DNA of 33,132 bases from Halobacillus fulvus (GCA_004078665.1 SCFO01000014.1:1-33132); one strand, 5' to 3'; positions 1 to 8,992 are shown, counted from the stretch's first letter. The notes: generated by a model from the sequence alone, not told the origin. Translations and numbers: made by a program.

Positions 1-77
1 CTGGCGGTGGTTGACAGGTGTGCCCATCATGGAGAACCACTCCTTTATTGATTTTCTTAATTATACAATGGAATGAA
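1..77. other. Ambiguous edge of an unidentified gene
   Basis: Two readings are possible. On the plus strand, one frame is open from the window edge to a TGA at 75-77 (24 codons, ending in FLNYTME), and hairpins follow 20 bases later, as expected at the end of a gene. On the minus strand, an ATG at 30-28 is preceded by AAAGGAG (46-40) at a good distance and by TATAAT (65-60), which would make this the first ten codons of a divergent gene. I recognise neither peptide. The usual upstream neighbour of spoVG in Bacillaceae is ridA/yabJ, whose C-terminus does not resemble the plus-strand peptide. Confidence 0.35.
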
Positions 78-97
78 CCGAATAAATAGAAAAAATA

Positions 98-161
98 GGC
101 TGTTGAGGAAAGTTTCTCAACAGCCTGTCAAAAGCCCTCCTGAAAGAGGGCTTTTTTATTT
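98..161. terminator. Two tandem hairpins, probably a two-way terminator
   Basis: The first hairpin has an 11-bp stem (AGGCTGTTGAG at 98-108 with its complement ending at 127) and an A-run on its left, so on the minus strand it is followed by Us. The second (about 131-161) has an AAGCCCTC/GAGGGCTT stem followed by TTTTTT on the plus strand. Together they insulate spoVG from transcription on the left and stop antisense transcription. Confidence 0.7.
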
Positions 162-312
162 CCTTTCCATCTTCCTAATTATTTTCTAACTTTTTACATA
201 TAAGAGCGCGAAAGGAGGGTTTTCCTAACGCCTGCCCTTATGCTGTTTCTTTCGGTCTAATTCAATAGAATGATAAAAAATTGATTGATTTGAAAAAAAG
301 TTTAGAAAATAA

Positions 313-341
313 GCAGGAATTTCTGCCGATTTGTGGAATTG
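313..341 (+). promoter_or_regulatory. Sigma-H promoter of spoVG
   Basis: GCAGGAATT at 313-321 fits the sigma-H -35 consensus RnAGGAwww. After 11 bases, GTGGAATTG at 333-341 fits the -10 consensus RnnGAATww with one mismatch. In B. subtilis spoVG is a classic sigma-H gene, and this site closely resembles that promoter. The A/T-rich stretch just upstream (about 262-312) is where AbrB binds in B. subtilis; AbrB control here is inference. Confidence 0.85.
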
Positions 342-376
342 ATGTACATAAGGAATTTAAAAGGTGGTGAATGATA

Positions 377-676
377 ATGGAAGTAACTGACGTTAGACTG
401 CGACGCGTGAATACTGATGGAAGAATGCGAGCAATTGCTTCTATTACGTTGGATCAGGAGTTCGTTGTCCACGACATACGGGTGATTGATGGCAACAATG
501 GTCTATTCGTAGCCATGCCAAGCAAGCGTACTCCGGACGGAGAGTTCAGAGATATTGCGCACCCGATCAATTCTGGTACACGTGGAAAGATTCAAGACGC
601 TGTTCTTGAAGAATACCACCGCGCCGGAGAAGAGGAACAGGCGGAAGTCGAGTACGAAGAAGCCGGAGCTTCCTAA
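377..676 (+). CDS. spoVG: SpoVG, RNA-binding regulator of division and sporulation
   Basis: This 99-residue protein is near-identical in pattern to Bacillus SpoVG (97 residues), starting [11 protein letters not shown] and containing the family block [20 protein letters not shown]. SpoVG proteins are small site-specific RNA/DNA-binding regulators that act on asymmetric septation, and on capsule and virulence genes in other Firmicutes. I chose the ATG at 377 because AAGGTGG (361-367) lies nine bases upstream. An in-frame ATG at 371 is too close to it. The C-terminus is acidic ([15 protein letters not shown]). The gene is monocistronic, with a sigma-H promoter upstream and a terminator downstream. 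Confidence 0.97.
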   Translation: MEVTDVRLRRVNTDGRMRAIASITLDQEFVVHDIRVIDGNNGLFVAMPSKRTPDGEFRDIAHPINSGTRGKIQDAVLEEYHRAGEEEQAEVEYEEAGAS

Positions 677-692
677 TACTTACGTAACACCG

Positions 693-727
693 AGAGTCTA
701 ACCTACACGAATGGTTAGGCTCTTTTT
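693..727 (+). terminator. Terminator of spoVG
   Basis: AGAGTCTAACC and GGTTAGGCTCT form a stem with one G-T pair and a nine-base loop, followed by five Ts. Confidence 0.85.
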
Positions 728-861
728 GTGGTCCTGTTTCATCATCTCCTCCTATTTCCTCTCTATATCCCCTCAAAAAATCACTTCTCTCCTAAGCGTA
801 TGTTGAATTCGATACGGACCCTCGGCGCTTTTGAGTCCCGACTTTTCCTTCCATGATTCAT

Positions 862-890
862 TTGAAATCATCCCTGTTTTGAGATATTAT
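862..890 (+). promoter_or_regulatory. Sigma-A promoter of glmU-prs
   Basis: TTGAAA at 862-867 and TATTAT at 885-890 are separated by 17 bases, about 30 bases upstream of the glmU start. The stretch 728-861 before it holds no recognisable feature. Confidence 0.75.
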
Positions 891-922
891 TCAATATGGA
901 TAATTAGGATGGAGGTACGTTC

Positions 923-2302
923 ATGACTAATCGATATGCTGTCGTTCTGGCAGCTGGACAAGGTACGCGTATGAAGTCGAAGCTTTATAAGGTTTTGCAT
1001 CCCGTATGCGGCAAACCAATGGTCCAGCATGTCGTCGATCAATTGAATACTTTGAACTTAGATGAATTGATTACGGTCGTTGGTTTTGGCGCGGAGAAAG
1101 TTCAGGATCAACTTGGTGAAGATAGTCATTATGTCATTCAGGAAGAGCAGCTTGGGACAGGCCACGCTGTCCTGCAGGCAGATCATATTTTAGCAGATAA
1201 AGAAGGCACAACCGTCGTCGTTTGCGGAGATACTCCGTTACTGACGGCAGAAACGTTGCAAAAGCTTTTGGATCATCACGATGCTGAGGGGGCGAAAGCT
1301 ACGGTGCTGACAGCCCACGCAGAAGATCCGACAGGTTACGGTCGTGTCATTCGCGGTGGCAATGGACAGGTTGAACGGATCGTTGAGCAGAAGGATGCTT
1401 CCCAGGAAGAGCAGGCGATCCAGGAAATCAATACAGGTACGTACTGCTTTGATAATCAAGCATTATTCCAAGCGTTGAAAAACGTATCCAACGACAACGT
1501 CCAAGGGGAATACTACCTTCCAGATGTCGTCGAAATCTTGAAGGATCAGTCTGAAACGATCAGTGCCTATCAGACCCCTGATTTCTCAGAATCTCTTGGT
1601 GTCAACGATCGTGTTGCACTATCCAAGGCTGAAAAATTGATGAAGAATCGCATCAATGAACAGCATATGAGAAACGGAGTGACGATCGTCGACCCGGATC
1701 AGACGTACATCGGACCTGATGTGAAAATCGGACAGGATGTTGTGCTTCAGCCAGGTTGTGTACTAGAAGGAACGACGGTCATTGAAGATGATGCCGTCAT
1801 CGGTCCTCACTCTACAATCAAAGACAGCCACATTGGAAAAGAAACGGTTGTTAAACAAAGTGTGGCGACAAACAGCCGCATCGGAGAGCGTGTACAAATC
1901 GGACCCTTCGCTCATATTCGTCCTGATTCCTCTCTTGGGAACGATGTGAAGGTCGGAAACTTTGTCGAAGTCAAAAAAGCGACATTCGGAGATGGAAGTA
2001 AGGCTTCTCACTTAAGTTACATCGGTGACGCAGAAGTCGGAAGTGGCGTGAACATCGGTTGTGGTACAATAACAGTGAACTACGACGGGGAGAATAAACA
2101 TCTTACAACCATTGAAGATGATGCGTTCATCGGGTGCAATTCTAATTTGATCGCACCTGTCACGGTTGGCAAAGGAGCCTATGTAGCGGCTGGTTCAACG
2201 ATCAACAAAAATGTTCCGGCTGATGCATTATCCATCGCCCGTTCCCGCCAGACGAATAAAGAAGGCTATGTAAGTAAAATAAAATCGATTAAAAAAGACT
2301 AA
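923..2302 (+). CDS. glmU: Bifunctional GlmU: GlcNAc-1-P uridylyltransferase / glucosamine-1-P acetyltransferase
   Basis: GlmU makes UDP-N-acetylglucosamine for peptidoglycan and teichoic acid: it acetylates glucosamine-1-phosphate, then couples it to UTP. The 459-residue length fits the family (456 in B. subtilis, where it is also called gcaD). The N-terminal pyrophosphorylase domain opens with the nucleotide-binding signature [11 protein letters not shown] (residues 9-19). The C-terminal part (from about 255) is a left-handed beta-helix of hexapeptide repeats. It contains the acetyltransferase motif SHLSYIGD, whose histidine is residue 363, the same number as the catalytic His of E. coli GlmU. 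The start has a GGAGG ribosome site. The gene lies 15 bases before prs and is probably co-transcribed with it. Confidence 0.98.
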   Translation: MTNRYAVVLAAGQGTRMKSKLYKVLHPVCGKPMVQHVVDQLNTLNLDELITVVGFGAEKVQDQLGEDSHYVIQEEQLGTGHAVLQADHILADKEGTTVVVCGDTPLLTAETLQKLLDHHDAEGAKATVLTAHAEDPTGYGRVIRGGNGQVERIVEQKDASQEEQAIQEINTGTYCFDNQALFQALKNVSNDNVQGEYYLPDVVEILKDQSETISAYQTPDFSESLGVNDRVALSKAEKLMKNRINEQHMRNGVTIVDPDQTYIGPDVKIGQDVVLQPGCVLEGTTVIEDDAVIGPHSTIKDSHIGKETVVKQSVATNSRIGERVQIGPFAHIRPDSSLGNDVKVGNFVEVKKATFGDGSKASHLSYIGDAEVGSGVNIGCGTITVNYDGENKHLTTIEDDAFIGCNSNLIAPVTVGKGAYVAAGSTINKNVPADALSIARSRQTNKEGYVSKIKSIKKD

Positions 2303-2317
2303 TGGAGGGTTCCATCC

Positions 2318-3271
2318 ATGGCAACTGGGTATAAGGATTCAAAACTGAAAGTGTTCTCCCTGAACTCTAATCCTGAACTAGCGAAAGAAATTGCAGAAAA
2401 CATCGGAGTTGAGCTTGGGAAGTGCTCTGTTACAAGCTTCAGCGACGGCGAAATCCAAATCAACATCGAAGAGAGTATCCGTGGTTGTGACGTTTACGTT
2501 GTCCAATCGACATGCCAGCCTGTAAATGAGCATATCATGGAGCTTCTGATCATGATCGATGCTTTGAAGCGTGCTTCTGCGCGTACAATCAACATTGTAA
2601 TGCCATACTACGGGTATGCTAGGCAAGATCGTAAAGCACGTGCCCGTGAGCCGATCACATCGAAGCTGGTTGCAGACCTTCTAGAAACGGCCGGAGCTAC
2701 ACGCGTGCTGATGCTTGATCTACATGCACCGCAAATTCAAGGTTTCTTCAATGTTCCGATCGATCACCTTGTCGGTGTACCGATTCTTTCTGATTACTTT
2801 GAAGAAAAGAACTTTGATGATGTCGTCATTGTTTCTCCAGACCACGGCGGTGTAACGCGTGCCCGTAAAATGGCTGACCGTCTGAAAGCGCCGATTGCGA
2901 TCATTGATAAGCGTCGCCCTCGTCCGAACGTGGCGGAAGTCATGAATATTGTCGGTAATGTCGAAGGGAAGACGGCAATCTTAATTGATGATATCATCGA
3001 TACAGCGGGAACGATCACACTTGCGGCGAATGCCCTTGTTGAAAATGGAGCGACAGAAGTTTATGCTTGCTGTACCCACCCTGTCCTATCAGGGCCTGCC
3101 ATCGAGCGTATCGACAACTCCAAGATCAAAGAGCTTGTCGTGACAAACACGATTCCTCTTGGGGAAGATAAGAAAATTGATAAAATCACTGAACTCTCTG
3201 TTGCTGGTTTAATTAGTGAAGCGATCATCCGTGTCCATGAACGTCAGTCTATTAGTATCTTGTTCGATTAA
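2318..3271 (+). CDS. prs: Ribose-phosphate pyrophosphokinase (PRPP synthetase)
   Basis: Prs converts ribose-5-phosphate and ATP to PRPP, the precursor of purines, pyrimidines, histidine, tryptophan and NAD. The 317-residue protein matches class I Prs (317 in B. subtilis). The flexible-loop and catalytic segments are seen in [13 protein letters not shown] and [12 protein letters not shown]. The PRPP-binding loop is DDIIDTAGT (residues 224-232). A strong ribosome site (GGAGG) follows the glmU stop, indicating a glmU-prs operon. No hairpin terminator is obvious after the stop codon, so some read-through into ctc is likely. Confidence 0.98.
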   Translation: MATGYKDSKLKVFSLNSNPELAKEIAENIGVELGKCSVTSFSDGEIQINIEESIRGCDVYVVQSTCQPVNEHIMELLIMIDALKRASARTINIVMPYYGYARQDRKARAREPITSKLVADLLETAGATRVLMLDLHAPQIQGFFNVPIDHLVGVPILSDYFEEKNFDDVVIVSPDHGGVTRARKMADRLKAPIAIIDKRRPRPNVAEVMNIVGNVEGKTAILIDDIIDTAGTITLAANALVENGATEVYACCTHPVLSGPAIERIDNSKIKELVVTNTIPLGEDKKIDKITELSVAGLISEAIIRVHERQSISILFD

Positions 3272-3288
3272 TTTTTTCTGAAAAACAG

Positions 3289-3314
3289 GTTTAACTCTTG
3301 TTAGAAACGGGAAA
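3289..3314 (+). promoter_or_regulatory. Candidate sigma-B promoter of ctc
   Basis: GTTTAA at 3289-3294 and GGGAAA at 3309-3314 are 14 bases apart and fit the general-stress consensus GTTTAA-N12-14-GGGWAW. ctc is a founding sigma-B gene of B. subtilis. The start codon lies about 40 bases downstream. Confidence 0.75.
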
Positions 3315-3355
3315 CTGATATAAATGATTGGTAAATTATTTGGAGGTTGATTATT

Positions 3356-4027
3356 GTGGCTATTAAATTAAAAGCGAATCAAAGAGAAAATCTCAAACAA
3401 TCCGTAACACGAGAACTGCGTAATGAAGGAAATGTACCTGGTGTCGTGTATGGTAAGGATAAAGAACCGATCACGGTATCTGTTAACAGCATAGAGTTAC
3501 TGAAAACCGTTCGTGATGAAGGAAAGAACGCCATCATTTCACTTGATATCGATGGTAAAAATACAGTAGATGTCATGCTGCATGAATATCAGGTCGATCC
3601 GCTGAAAGATCAGCTGATCCACGCCGATTTCTATGTTGTCAATATGTCCGAAGCAATGGACGTTGAAGTTCCGGTTCGCCTTGAAGGCGAAGCTGCCGGT
3701 GCGAGAGAAGGCGGAGTCCTTCAGCAGCCACTTTACGAACTGGCTGTACGTGCGAAGCCTGCTGACATTCCGGAAGAAATCCTTCTTGATGTATCTGAGC
3801 TGAACATTGGAGACAGTATCCTAGTCAGTGACCTGAAGGAAGCGCGTAATTACGAAATTACGGAAGACGAAGATACAACTATTGTGGCCGTCACTCCACC
3901 GGAAGAAATGCCGGAAGAGCCGGAAACAGAAGATGCAGACGCTGAACCTGAAGTCATTAACGAGAAAAGTGATGACGAAGAAGGCGAAAGCGACGACAGT
4001 GAAGAGAATAAAGAAGACAAAGAGTAA
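3356..4027 (+). CDS. ctc: Ctc, bL25-family ribosomal/general stress protein
   Basis: Ctc binds 5S rRNA in the large ribosomal subunit and, in Bacillus, is induced by stress through sigma-B. The N-terminal bL25 domain (about residues 5-90) includes the family pattern NVPGVVYGK. The C-terminal TL5/Ctc beta domain contains EGEAAGAREGGVLQQPLYEL. The last 40 or so residues are almost entirely acidic (runs such as EEGESDDSEENKEDKE), longer and more acidic than in B. subtilis; this may be a salt adaptation (inference). I chose the GTG at 3356 because GGAGG (3342-3346) sits nine bases upstream. The resulting length is 223 residues. Confidence 0.93.
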   Translation: MAIKLKANQRENLKQSVTRELRNEGNVPGVVYGKDKEPITVSVNSIELLKTVRDEGKNAIISLDIDGKNTVDVMLHEYQVDPLKDQLIHADFYVVNMSEAMDVEVPVRLEGEAAGAREGGVLQQPLYELAVRAKPADIPEEILLDVSELNIGDSILVSDLKEARNYEITEDEDTTIVAVTPPEEMPEEPETEDADAEPEVINEKSDDEEGESDDSEENKEDKE

Positions 4028-4041
4028 ATTTTCAATCATAC

Positions 4042-4075
4042 AGGGGGCGTGGCCAACAAAGGCCCGCCTCTTTTG
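4042..4075 (+). terminator. Terminator of ctc
   Basis: A GC-rich hairpin (GGGGGCGTGGCC with GGCCCGCCTC, loop AACAAA) is followed by TTTT, 15 bases after the ctc stop. Confidence 0.75.
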
Positions 4076-4188
4076 TACGTTTAAGCACTTTATAAAGCGA
4101 ATTTATAATCTTTCTTGTGGCCATTCTTATTTTATTCCGTAATGAAACAGACACTTGTGAGTTGTTCCATTTATCTTTTTAAAATAAA

Positions 4189-4306
4189 GAGGACCTGGAA
4201 ATGGGGAGACTCCTATGGGAGGAAAGGGCAGGGGGAGATCCCGGAGGACTGAAGCCCGAGGAAGCTCACCGGCCGCTCATGGAAAGCGAGCCATTTCCCG
4301 GTCCTC
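4189..4306 (-). repeat. Palindromic intergenic repeat, copy A
   Basis: The outer arms GAGGACCTGGAAATGG (4189-4204) and CCATTTCCCGGTCCTC (4291-4306) pair over 15 of 16 bases. Read on the minus strand, the element follows the same base order as copies B and D: CTCGCTTTCCATG, then GAGCTTCCTCG, GGGATCTC, CCTGCCCTTT, then CATAGGAGTCTC. It fills most of the 420-base gap between ctc and pth. No open reading frame or transposase is present. Confidence 0.85.
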
Positions 4307-4411
4307 TCAACACTCACTACCGTATGGGAAAACAGAGATGTTTCGTGATATAAGATCACAGAAGGAAAACGAAACCGTCGCTAGAAACTGACACTTTTTT
4401 TATAAAGGCTT

Positions 4412-4420
4412 TGGTATAAT
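4412..4420 (+). promoter_or_regulatory. Extended -10 promoter of pth
   Basis: TGGTATAAT (TGn plus a perfect TATAAT at 4415-4420) lies about 76 bases before the pth start. No good -35 is seen at the normal distance. A small hairpin in the leader (4438-4459, GAAGCCCGC with GCGGACTTC, one mismatch, then TTT) could act as a weak attenuator. Confidence 0.65.
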
Positions 4421-4496
4421 AAAAAGAAATTCATTCGGAAGCCCGCCCAAGCGGACTTCTTTATCATAAATCACAGATTAGAAAAGGAAGTTAATC

Positions 4497-5069
4497 ATGA
4501 AGTGTATTGTAGGACTTGGTAACCCAGGCAAAAAATATGAACAGACGCGACACAATGTCGGATTCATGGTCATAGACGAACTGGCTAAGCAGAATCAATG
4601 GTCGCTCTCCCAGACAAAATTCAGAGGCCTCTATACAACAGAACACGTCAACGGGGAAAAGGTCTTGCTGTTGAAACCTCAGACGTATATGAATTTATCC
4701 GGGGAATCACTAAGAGCGTTCATGGACTATTACGAGATCGATCCTGATGATGTGCTCGTCGTTTATGATGACCTCGATCTGCCACCAGGCAAAATTCGCT
4801 TGCGTAAAAAGGGTGGTCACGGCGGTCACAACGGAATCCGCAACATCATCGATCACTTAGGCACAAAAGAATTCAAACGCCTTCGTGTAGGTATCGGGCG
4901 ACCTCAAGGATCGGTTACGGTCATTGACTACGTGTTGGGGTCTTTCCCGAAGCAGGAGCAGACGGCTGTGCGTGAAAGTATCGAAGATTCCGCGAAAGCT
5001 TGTGAAGCGTGGATTGAAAAGCCGTTCAACGAAGTGATGAATGACTTTAACACAAAGGCGACAGAGTAA
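4497..5069 (+). CDS. pth: Peptidyl-tRNA hydrolase
   Basis: Pth (SpoVC in Bacillus) cleaves the ester bond of peptidyl-tRNAs that fall off the ribosome, recycling tRNA. The 190 residues fit the family. The signature [18 protein letters not shown] carries the active-site residues Asn9 and His19. The aspartate that activates the histidine is in YDDLDLPPG (Asp91), and the substrate-binding Asn is in GGHNG (Asn112). An AAAGGAAG ribosome site precedes the start. The gene is followed by fin after 69 bases. Confidence 0.97.
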   Translation: MKCIVGLGNPGKKYEQTRHNVGFMVIDELAKQNQWSLSQTKFRGLYTTEHVNGEKVLLLKPQTYMNLSGESLRAFMDYYEIDPDDVLVVYDDLDLPPGKIRLRKKGGHGGHNGIRNIIDHLGTKEFKRLRVGIGRPQGSVTVIDYVLGSFPKQEQTAVRESIEDSAKACEAWIEKPFNEVMNDFNTKATE

Positions 5070-5078
5070 TTACCCTTT

Positions 5079-5108
5079 GAATAACCCGGTGAAATGCCGG
5101 CAAAACTA
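5079..5108 (+). promoter_or_regulatory. Candidate sigma-F (or sigma-G) promoter of fin
   Basis: GAATA at 5079-5083 (one change from GYATA) and GGCAAAACTA at 5099-5108 (exact fit to GGnnAnAnTR) are separated by 15 bases. In B. subtilis fin is transcribed by sigma-F and later sigma-G. Confidence 0.65.
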
Positions 5109-5138
5109 ATGACCATCAACTCTTCTAGGAGGATGGAC

Positions 5139-5369
5139 ATGAAAATTCATTATTTTTGCCGGCACTGTCAACGCAAGGTCGGTCAATTAGACGCAAAACA
5201 GGTGGATGTCTCTCAATTAGGTTTTGATGTGTTGAACGATACAGATCAAGAACAGATGGTCCATATGAGTTCAGATGGGGATTTAAATATCCGAACCATC
5301 TGTGATGATTGCAAGGATGGACTGGATGAGCATCCCCATTATCATGAATTAGATCATTTTATTCATTAA
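5139..5369 (+). CDS. fin: Fin (YabK), anti-sigma-F factor
   Basis: Fin is a small zinc protein that shuts off sigma-F in the forespore and helps the switch to sigma-G. From the ATG at 5139 the protein has 76 residues, exactly the B. subtilis length. AGGAGG (5127-5132) is six bases upstream, while the alternative ATGs at 5094 and 5133 lack usable spacing. Two metal-binding pairs are visible, CRHC (Cys7, Cys10) and CDDC near residue 60. The C-terminal NPHYHE-type motif of the family appears as HPHYHELDHF. A sigma-F-like promoter precedes it, consistent with negative feedback on sigma-F. Confidence 0.93.
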   Translation: MKIHYFCRHCQRKVGQLDAKQVDVSQLGFDVLNDTDQEQMVHMSSDGDLNIRTICDDCKDGLDEHPHYHELDHFIH

Positions 5370-5403
5370 ATCCTGATGGTTCAGGATGGTGGAGGAGTTC
5401 GTT

Positions 5404-8400
5404 ATGCAAGGAATAAAAGATTACCTATACCCGCAGGATGATATCCATTCGATCATTGAAGGGTTTGAGTCCGGTTTGAATGAGCAGATGGTGGCAGGAC
5501 TGTCAGGCGCCTCTAGAAGCGTTCTGATTTCGTTACTGAAAGAGTCGTTGAAGCGTCCTGTCCTACTGGTTACCCATCAACTGGTCCAAGCCCAGCAGCT
5601 TTATGAAGATATGCAGGAGATGACGGACCCTGAGCATGTGCATCTATATCCAGTCAATGAATTGATGGCATCCGAGATCGCAATTGCCAGCCCTGAACTC
5701 AAAAGCCAGCGGATCGAGTCGCTGACGCAATGGCTGAGTCAGGAGACAGGAATCCTGATTGCACCTGTAGCCGCTTTAAAACGAATCATGCCACCGAAAT
5801 CCTATTGGGAGCGTAGTCAGCTCCCTTTTCGTGTTGGGGAAGATGTTGACCTTGATGGATATTTGAAAACCTTGATCGAAATGGGATATGAACGGACGGA
5901 AATGGTAGCGACACCAGGGGAGTTCTCCCTTCGTGGCGGTATTCTTGATGTTTATCCGCTTACTTCAGAATTCCCTTACCGTATCGAGCTGTTTGATACG
6001 GAAGTGGATTCGATTCGTACGTTTGATTCAGAAACCCAGCGTTCTCATGAGAAGATGGAGTCTGTGGACATAGGTCCTGCCACGGAAATGTTGCTGTTGG
6101 ACGAAGATTTTGTCCGAGCACACCAGCGTTTGGAGCAGTCTCTCAGCAAGTCGTTGAAGAAGCTGACGAAGGCGGAAGCGAAAGAAACGCTAAACGAAGT
6201 GGTCAGTTATGATCTGGATCGTTTGAAGCAGCAAGAACGCTTTGAGGAAATGTATAAATATATTGGGTATTTTTATGAAGAATCTGTCAGTTTATTAGAC
6301 TACCTGCCGGAAAATAGCCTGATGGTACTCGATGAAATGAGCCGGATCCAAGAGACAGCGAACCGTCTGGATCATGAAGAGGCAGAATGGCACCAGAGTC
6401 TGCTGGAAGCCAATCAGACCGTCCGTGACTTAAGAGTTTCTTTTGACTGGGAAGATACAAGAATGAAGATGGACCAGCCCAGATTGTATCTGTCTGTCTT
6501 CATGCGCCATATTGCCAACACCCAGCCGCAGAATATCGTCAATATCTCGAGTCGCCAAATGCAGCAGTTTCATGGGCAGATGAATTTACTGAAGAGTGAA
6601 ATGGAACGCTGGACGAAGCAGGGGTATTCTGTTCTGATTCTAGCGCCTGATGAAAGGCGGGCAGATAAAATCCAGTCCGTTCTCGAGGATTATGATATGG
6701 AAGCGGTATTGGCGAAAGACGCTGTCAAATTGCCGCTGGTGAAGCCGACGATTGTGACCGGGAACATTAGCAGCGGTTTTGAATGGCCGATGCACAAGCT
6801 TGCCGTTTTGACCGAAAATGAATTGTTCAAAAAGCGGACTGCTAAACCGAAGCGAAAGCAGAAAATGTCGAACGCCGAGCGAATCAAAAATTATCAGGAG
6901 CTGAAGGTCGGCGACTATATCGTCCATGCGAATCACGGGATCGGGAAGTATCTCGGCATTGAAACCCTTAAGATGAATGGAACACATAAAGATTTTCTTA
7001 TGGTCAAATATTCGGGCAATGATAAGCTGTTCGTCCCGATCGATCAGATCGACCTGATTCAGAAATATGTCGGGTCAGAAGGCAAGGAACCGAAAGTCTA
7101 TAAACTTGGCGGAAGCGAGTGGAAAAAGGTCAAAAGCAAAGTCCAGTCTTCTGTTGAGGATATTGCCGATGACTTGATCAAGCTCTATGCGGAGCGAGAA
7201 GCGTCCAAAGGCCACGCCTTCAGCGAAGACGGGGAAATGCAGCGCGATTTTGAAGCGGCATTCCCTTACGAGGAGACGGAAGACCAAATCCGCTGTATCG
7301 AAGAAATCAAAGCCGATATGGAGCGCATCCGTCCGATGGATCGCTTGCTCTGCGGAGATGTCGGCTATGGGAAAACGGAAGTCGCGATTCGTGCAGCCTT
7401 CAAAGCGATCGTAGAAGGGAAGCAGGTGGCGATTTTGGTGCCGACGACGATTCTTGCCCAGCAGCACTATGAGACGCTGCAGGAGCGTTTTCAAGGCTTC
7501 GGCGTCAACATTGGGTTGATGAGCCGCTTCCGTACGAAAAAGCAGCAGAAAGAAACGACAGAGCGTCTCAGAAAAGGATTGGACGATATTGTCGTCGGAA
7601 CGCATAGGATCTTGTCAAAAGACATGAAGTTCAAAGACCTTGGGCTGCTCATCGTCGATGAAGAGCAGCGTTTTGGCGTTAAGCATAAAGAAAAAATTAA
7701 GCAGATGAAACATAATGTCGATGTATTGACGTTGACCGCAACACCTATTCCACGGACGTTGCATATGTCGATGCTCGGAGTCCGTGATTTGTCGGTCATC
7801 GAAACGCCGCCAGCGAACCGTTTTCCGATTCAGACGTATGTGCTGGAGTACAATCCTATTTTTATGCGGGAAGCGGTGGAACGCGAAATGGCGCGCGGTG
7901 GTCAGGTCTTTTTCCTATTCAACCGGGTCGAGAATATCGAAAGGATGGCTCAGGAAATTTCCGCACTCGTACCAGAAGCGAGGGTTTCGTTTGCTCACGG
8001 GAAGATGAACGAAACGGAGCTTGAGAATGTGATGTTCTCGTTCCTTGAAGGGGAGTCTGATGTGCTGGTCAGTACGACGATCATTGAGACGGGCGTCGAT
8101 ATTCCAAATGTGAACACGCTGATCGTGTATGACGCTGACCGCATGGGCCTCAGCCAGCTTTACCAGCTCCGTGGCCGTGTCGGTCGTTCGAACCGGGTAG
8201 CCTATGCTTATTTCACGTATCAAAAGGATAAAGTGCTGACAGAGGTGGCGGAGAAACGGTTGCAGGCGATCAAGGAGTTCACAGAGCTCGGATCCGGCTT
8301 CAAAATCGCGATGCGTGACCTATCGATCCGTGGGGCAGGAAACCTGCTCGGAGCCCAGCAGCACGGCTTTATCGATTCCGTCGGTTTCGATATGTATTCC

Positions 8401-8940
8401 CAGATGCTGAAGGATGCGATCGAAGCGAAACAGCAAGGGAAAGAGCCAGAAGCGATCCAGCCGTTCCAACCAGAGCTTGATCTCACGCTGGATGCGTATA
8501 TTCCAGCTGAGTATATTGCCGATGAAAAACAGAAAATCGACATGTACAAAGAATTTCAAGCGCTTGAAACCGAAGAGGATATTACAGAGCTCCGCGATGA
8601 ACTGATCGACCGTTTCGGAGATTATCCGGAAGAAGTCGAAAATCTCTTCCGCGTATCGTCTATTCGCCTGTTTGCAAAAGAAGCGCGGATCGAATCCGTG
8701 ACCGAGAAGAAAAAGAAAGTCGATATGGTGATGGAGAAAGAGCAGAGTCAACAGATCGACGGGGCAAAGCTGTTCGATTTCGCCAATCAATACGGACGGA
8801 CGATCCAGCTTGGAACGGAAGACAATCAGTTGAAGGTGACGTTCAAGTGGGACCGCCAGCCAAAGGAAAAGCGGTACGAAATCATCGAAGAATTTATCAG
8901 CAAACTGCCGGCTATGTCCAGAGAAGCGACAACGGCCTAA
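5404..8940 (+). CDS. mfd: Mfd, transcription-repair coupling factor
   Basis: Mfd pushes RNA polymerase off DNA lesions using ATP and recruits UvrA. The ATG at 5404 (after GGTGGAGGAG) gives 1178 residues, against 1177 in B. subtilis. In order: a UvrB-like module (residues about 1-400), the polymerase-interaction domain with YIVHANHGIGKYLGIE (about 500), and the RecG-like translocase. In the translocase, Walker A is GDVGYGKTE (about 651-659), Walker B is DEEQ (about 752) with TATPIPRTL after it, and motif VI is QLRGRVGRS (about 921-929). The C-terminal TRCF domain includes LDAYIPAEYI. It probably shares transcripts with fin and ends at a strong terminator. Confidence 0.98.
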   Translation: MQGIKDYLYPQDDIHSIIEGFESGLNEQMVAGLSGASRSVLISLLKESLKRPVLLVTHQLVQAQQLYEDMQEMTDPEHVHLYPVNELMASEIAIASPELKSQRIESLTQWLSQETGILIAPVAALKRIMPPKSYWERSQLPFRVGEDVDLDGYLKTLIEMGYERTEMVATPGEFSLRGGILDVYPLTSEFPYRIELFDTEVDSIRTFDSETQRSHEKMESVDIGPATEMLLLDEDFVRAHQRLEQSLSKSLKKLTKAEAKETLNEVVSYDLDRLKQQERFEEMYKYIGYFYEESVSLLDYLPENSLMVLDEMSRIQETANRLDHEEAEWHQSLLEANQTVRDLRVSFDWEDTRMKMDQPRLYLSVFMRHIANTQPQNIVNISSRQMQQFHGQMNLLKSEMERWTKQGYSVLILAPDERRADKIQSVLEDYDMEAVLAKDAVKLPLVKPTIVTGNISSGFEWPMHKLAVLTENELFKKRTAKPKRKQKMSNAERIKNYQELKVGDYIVHANHGIGKYLGIETLKMNGTHKDFLMVKYSGNDKLFVPIDQIDLIQKYVGSEGKEPKVYKLGGSEWKKVKSKVQSSVEDIADDLIKLYAEREASKGHAFSEDGEMQRDFEAAFPYEETEDQIRCIEEIKADMERIRPMDRLLCGDVGYGKTEVAIRAAFKAIVEGKQVAILVPTTILAQQHYETLQERFQGFGVNIGLMSRFRTKKQQKETTERLRKGLDDIVVGTHRILSKDMKFKDLGLLIVDEEQRFGVKHKEKIKQMKHNVDVLTLTATPIPRTLHMSMLGVRDLSVIETPPANRFPIQTYVLEYNPIFMREAVEREMARGGQVFFLFNRVENIERMAQEISALVPEARVSFAHGKMNETELENVMFSFLEGESDVLVSTTIIETGVDIPNVNTLIVYDADRMGLSQLYQLRGRVGRSNRVAYAYFTYQKDKVLTEVAEKRLQAIKEFTELGSGFKIAMRDLSIRGAGNLLGAQQHGFIDSVGFDMYSQMLKDAIEAKQQGKEPEAIQPFQPELDLTLDAYIPAEYIADEKQKIDMYKEFQALETEEDITELRDELIDRFGDYPEEVENLFRVSSIRLFAKEARIESVTEKKKKVDMVMEKEQSQQIDGAKLFDFANQYGRTIQLGTEDNQLKVTFKWDRQPKEKRYEIIEEFISKLPAMSREATTA

Positions 8941-8950
8941 CCATTCATAC

Positions 8951-8992
8951 ACGCATGGAAGCGGGGAACCTCCTCGCATCCATGCGTTTTTT
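8951..8992 (+). terminator. Terminator of mfd
   Basis: ACGCATGGA (8951-8959) pairs with TCCATGCGT (8979-8987), with an inner GCGGGG/TCCTCGC stem. TTTTTT follows. Confidence 0.9.

Noticed and set aside
241-261. Seven-codon frame before spoVG with a distant AAGGAGG
   Set aside because: The spacing is far too long and it lies upstream of the sigma-H promoter, so it is not a leader peptide.
7075-7605. Minus-strand frame of 176 codons inside mfd
   Set aside because: It is a shadow of the mfd codons in a conserved translocase region, with no start signals.
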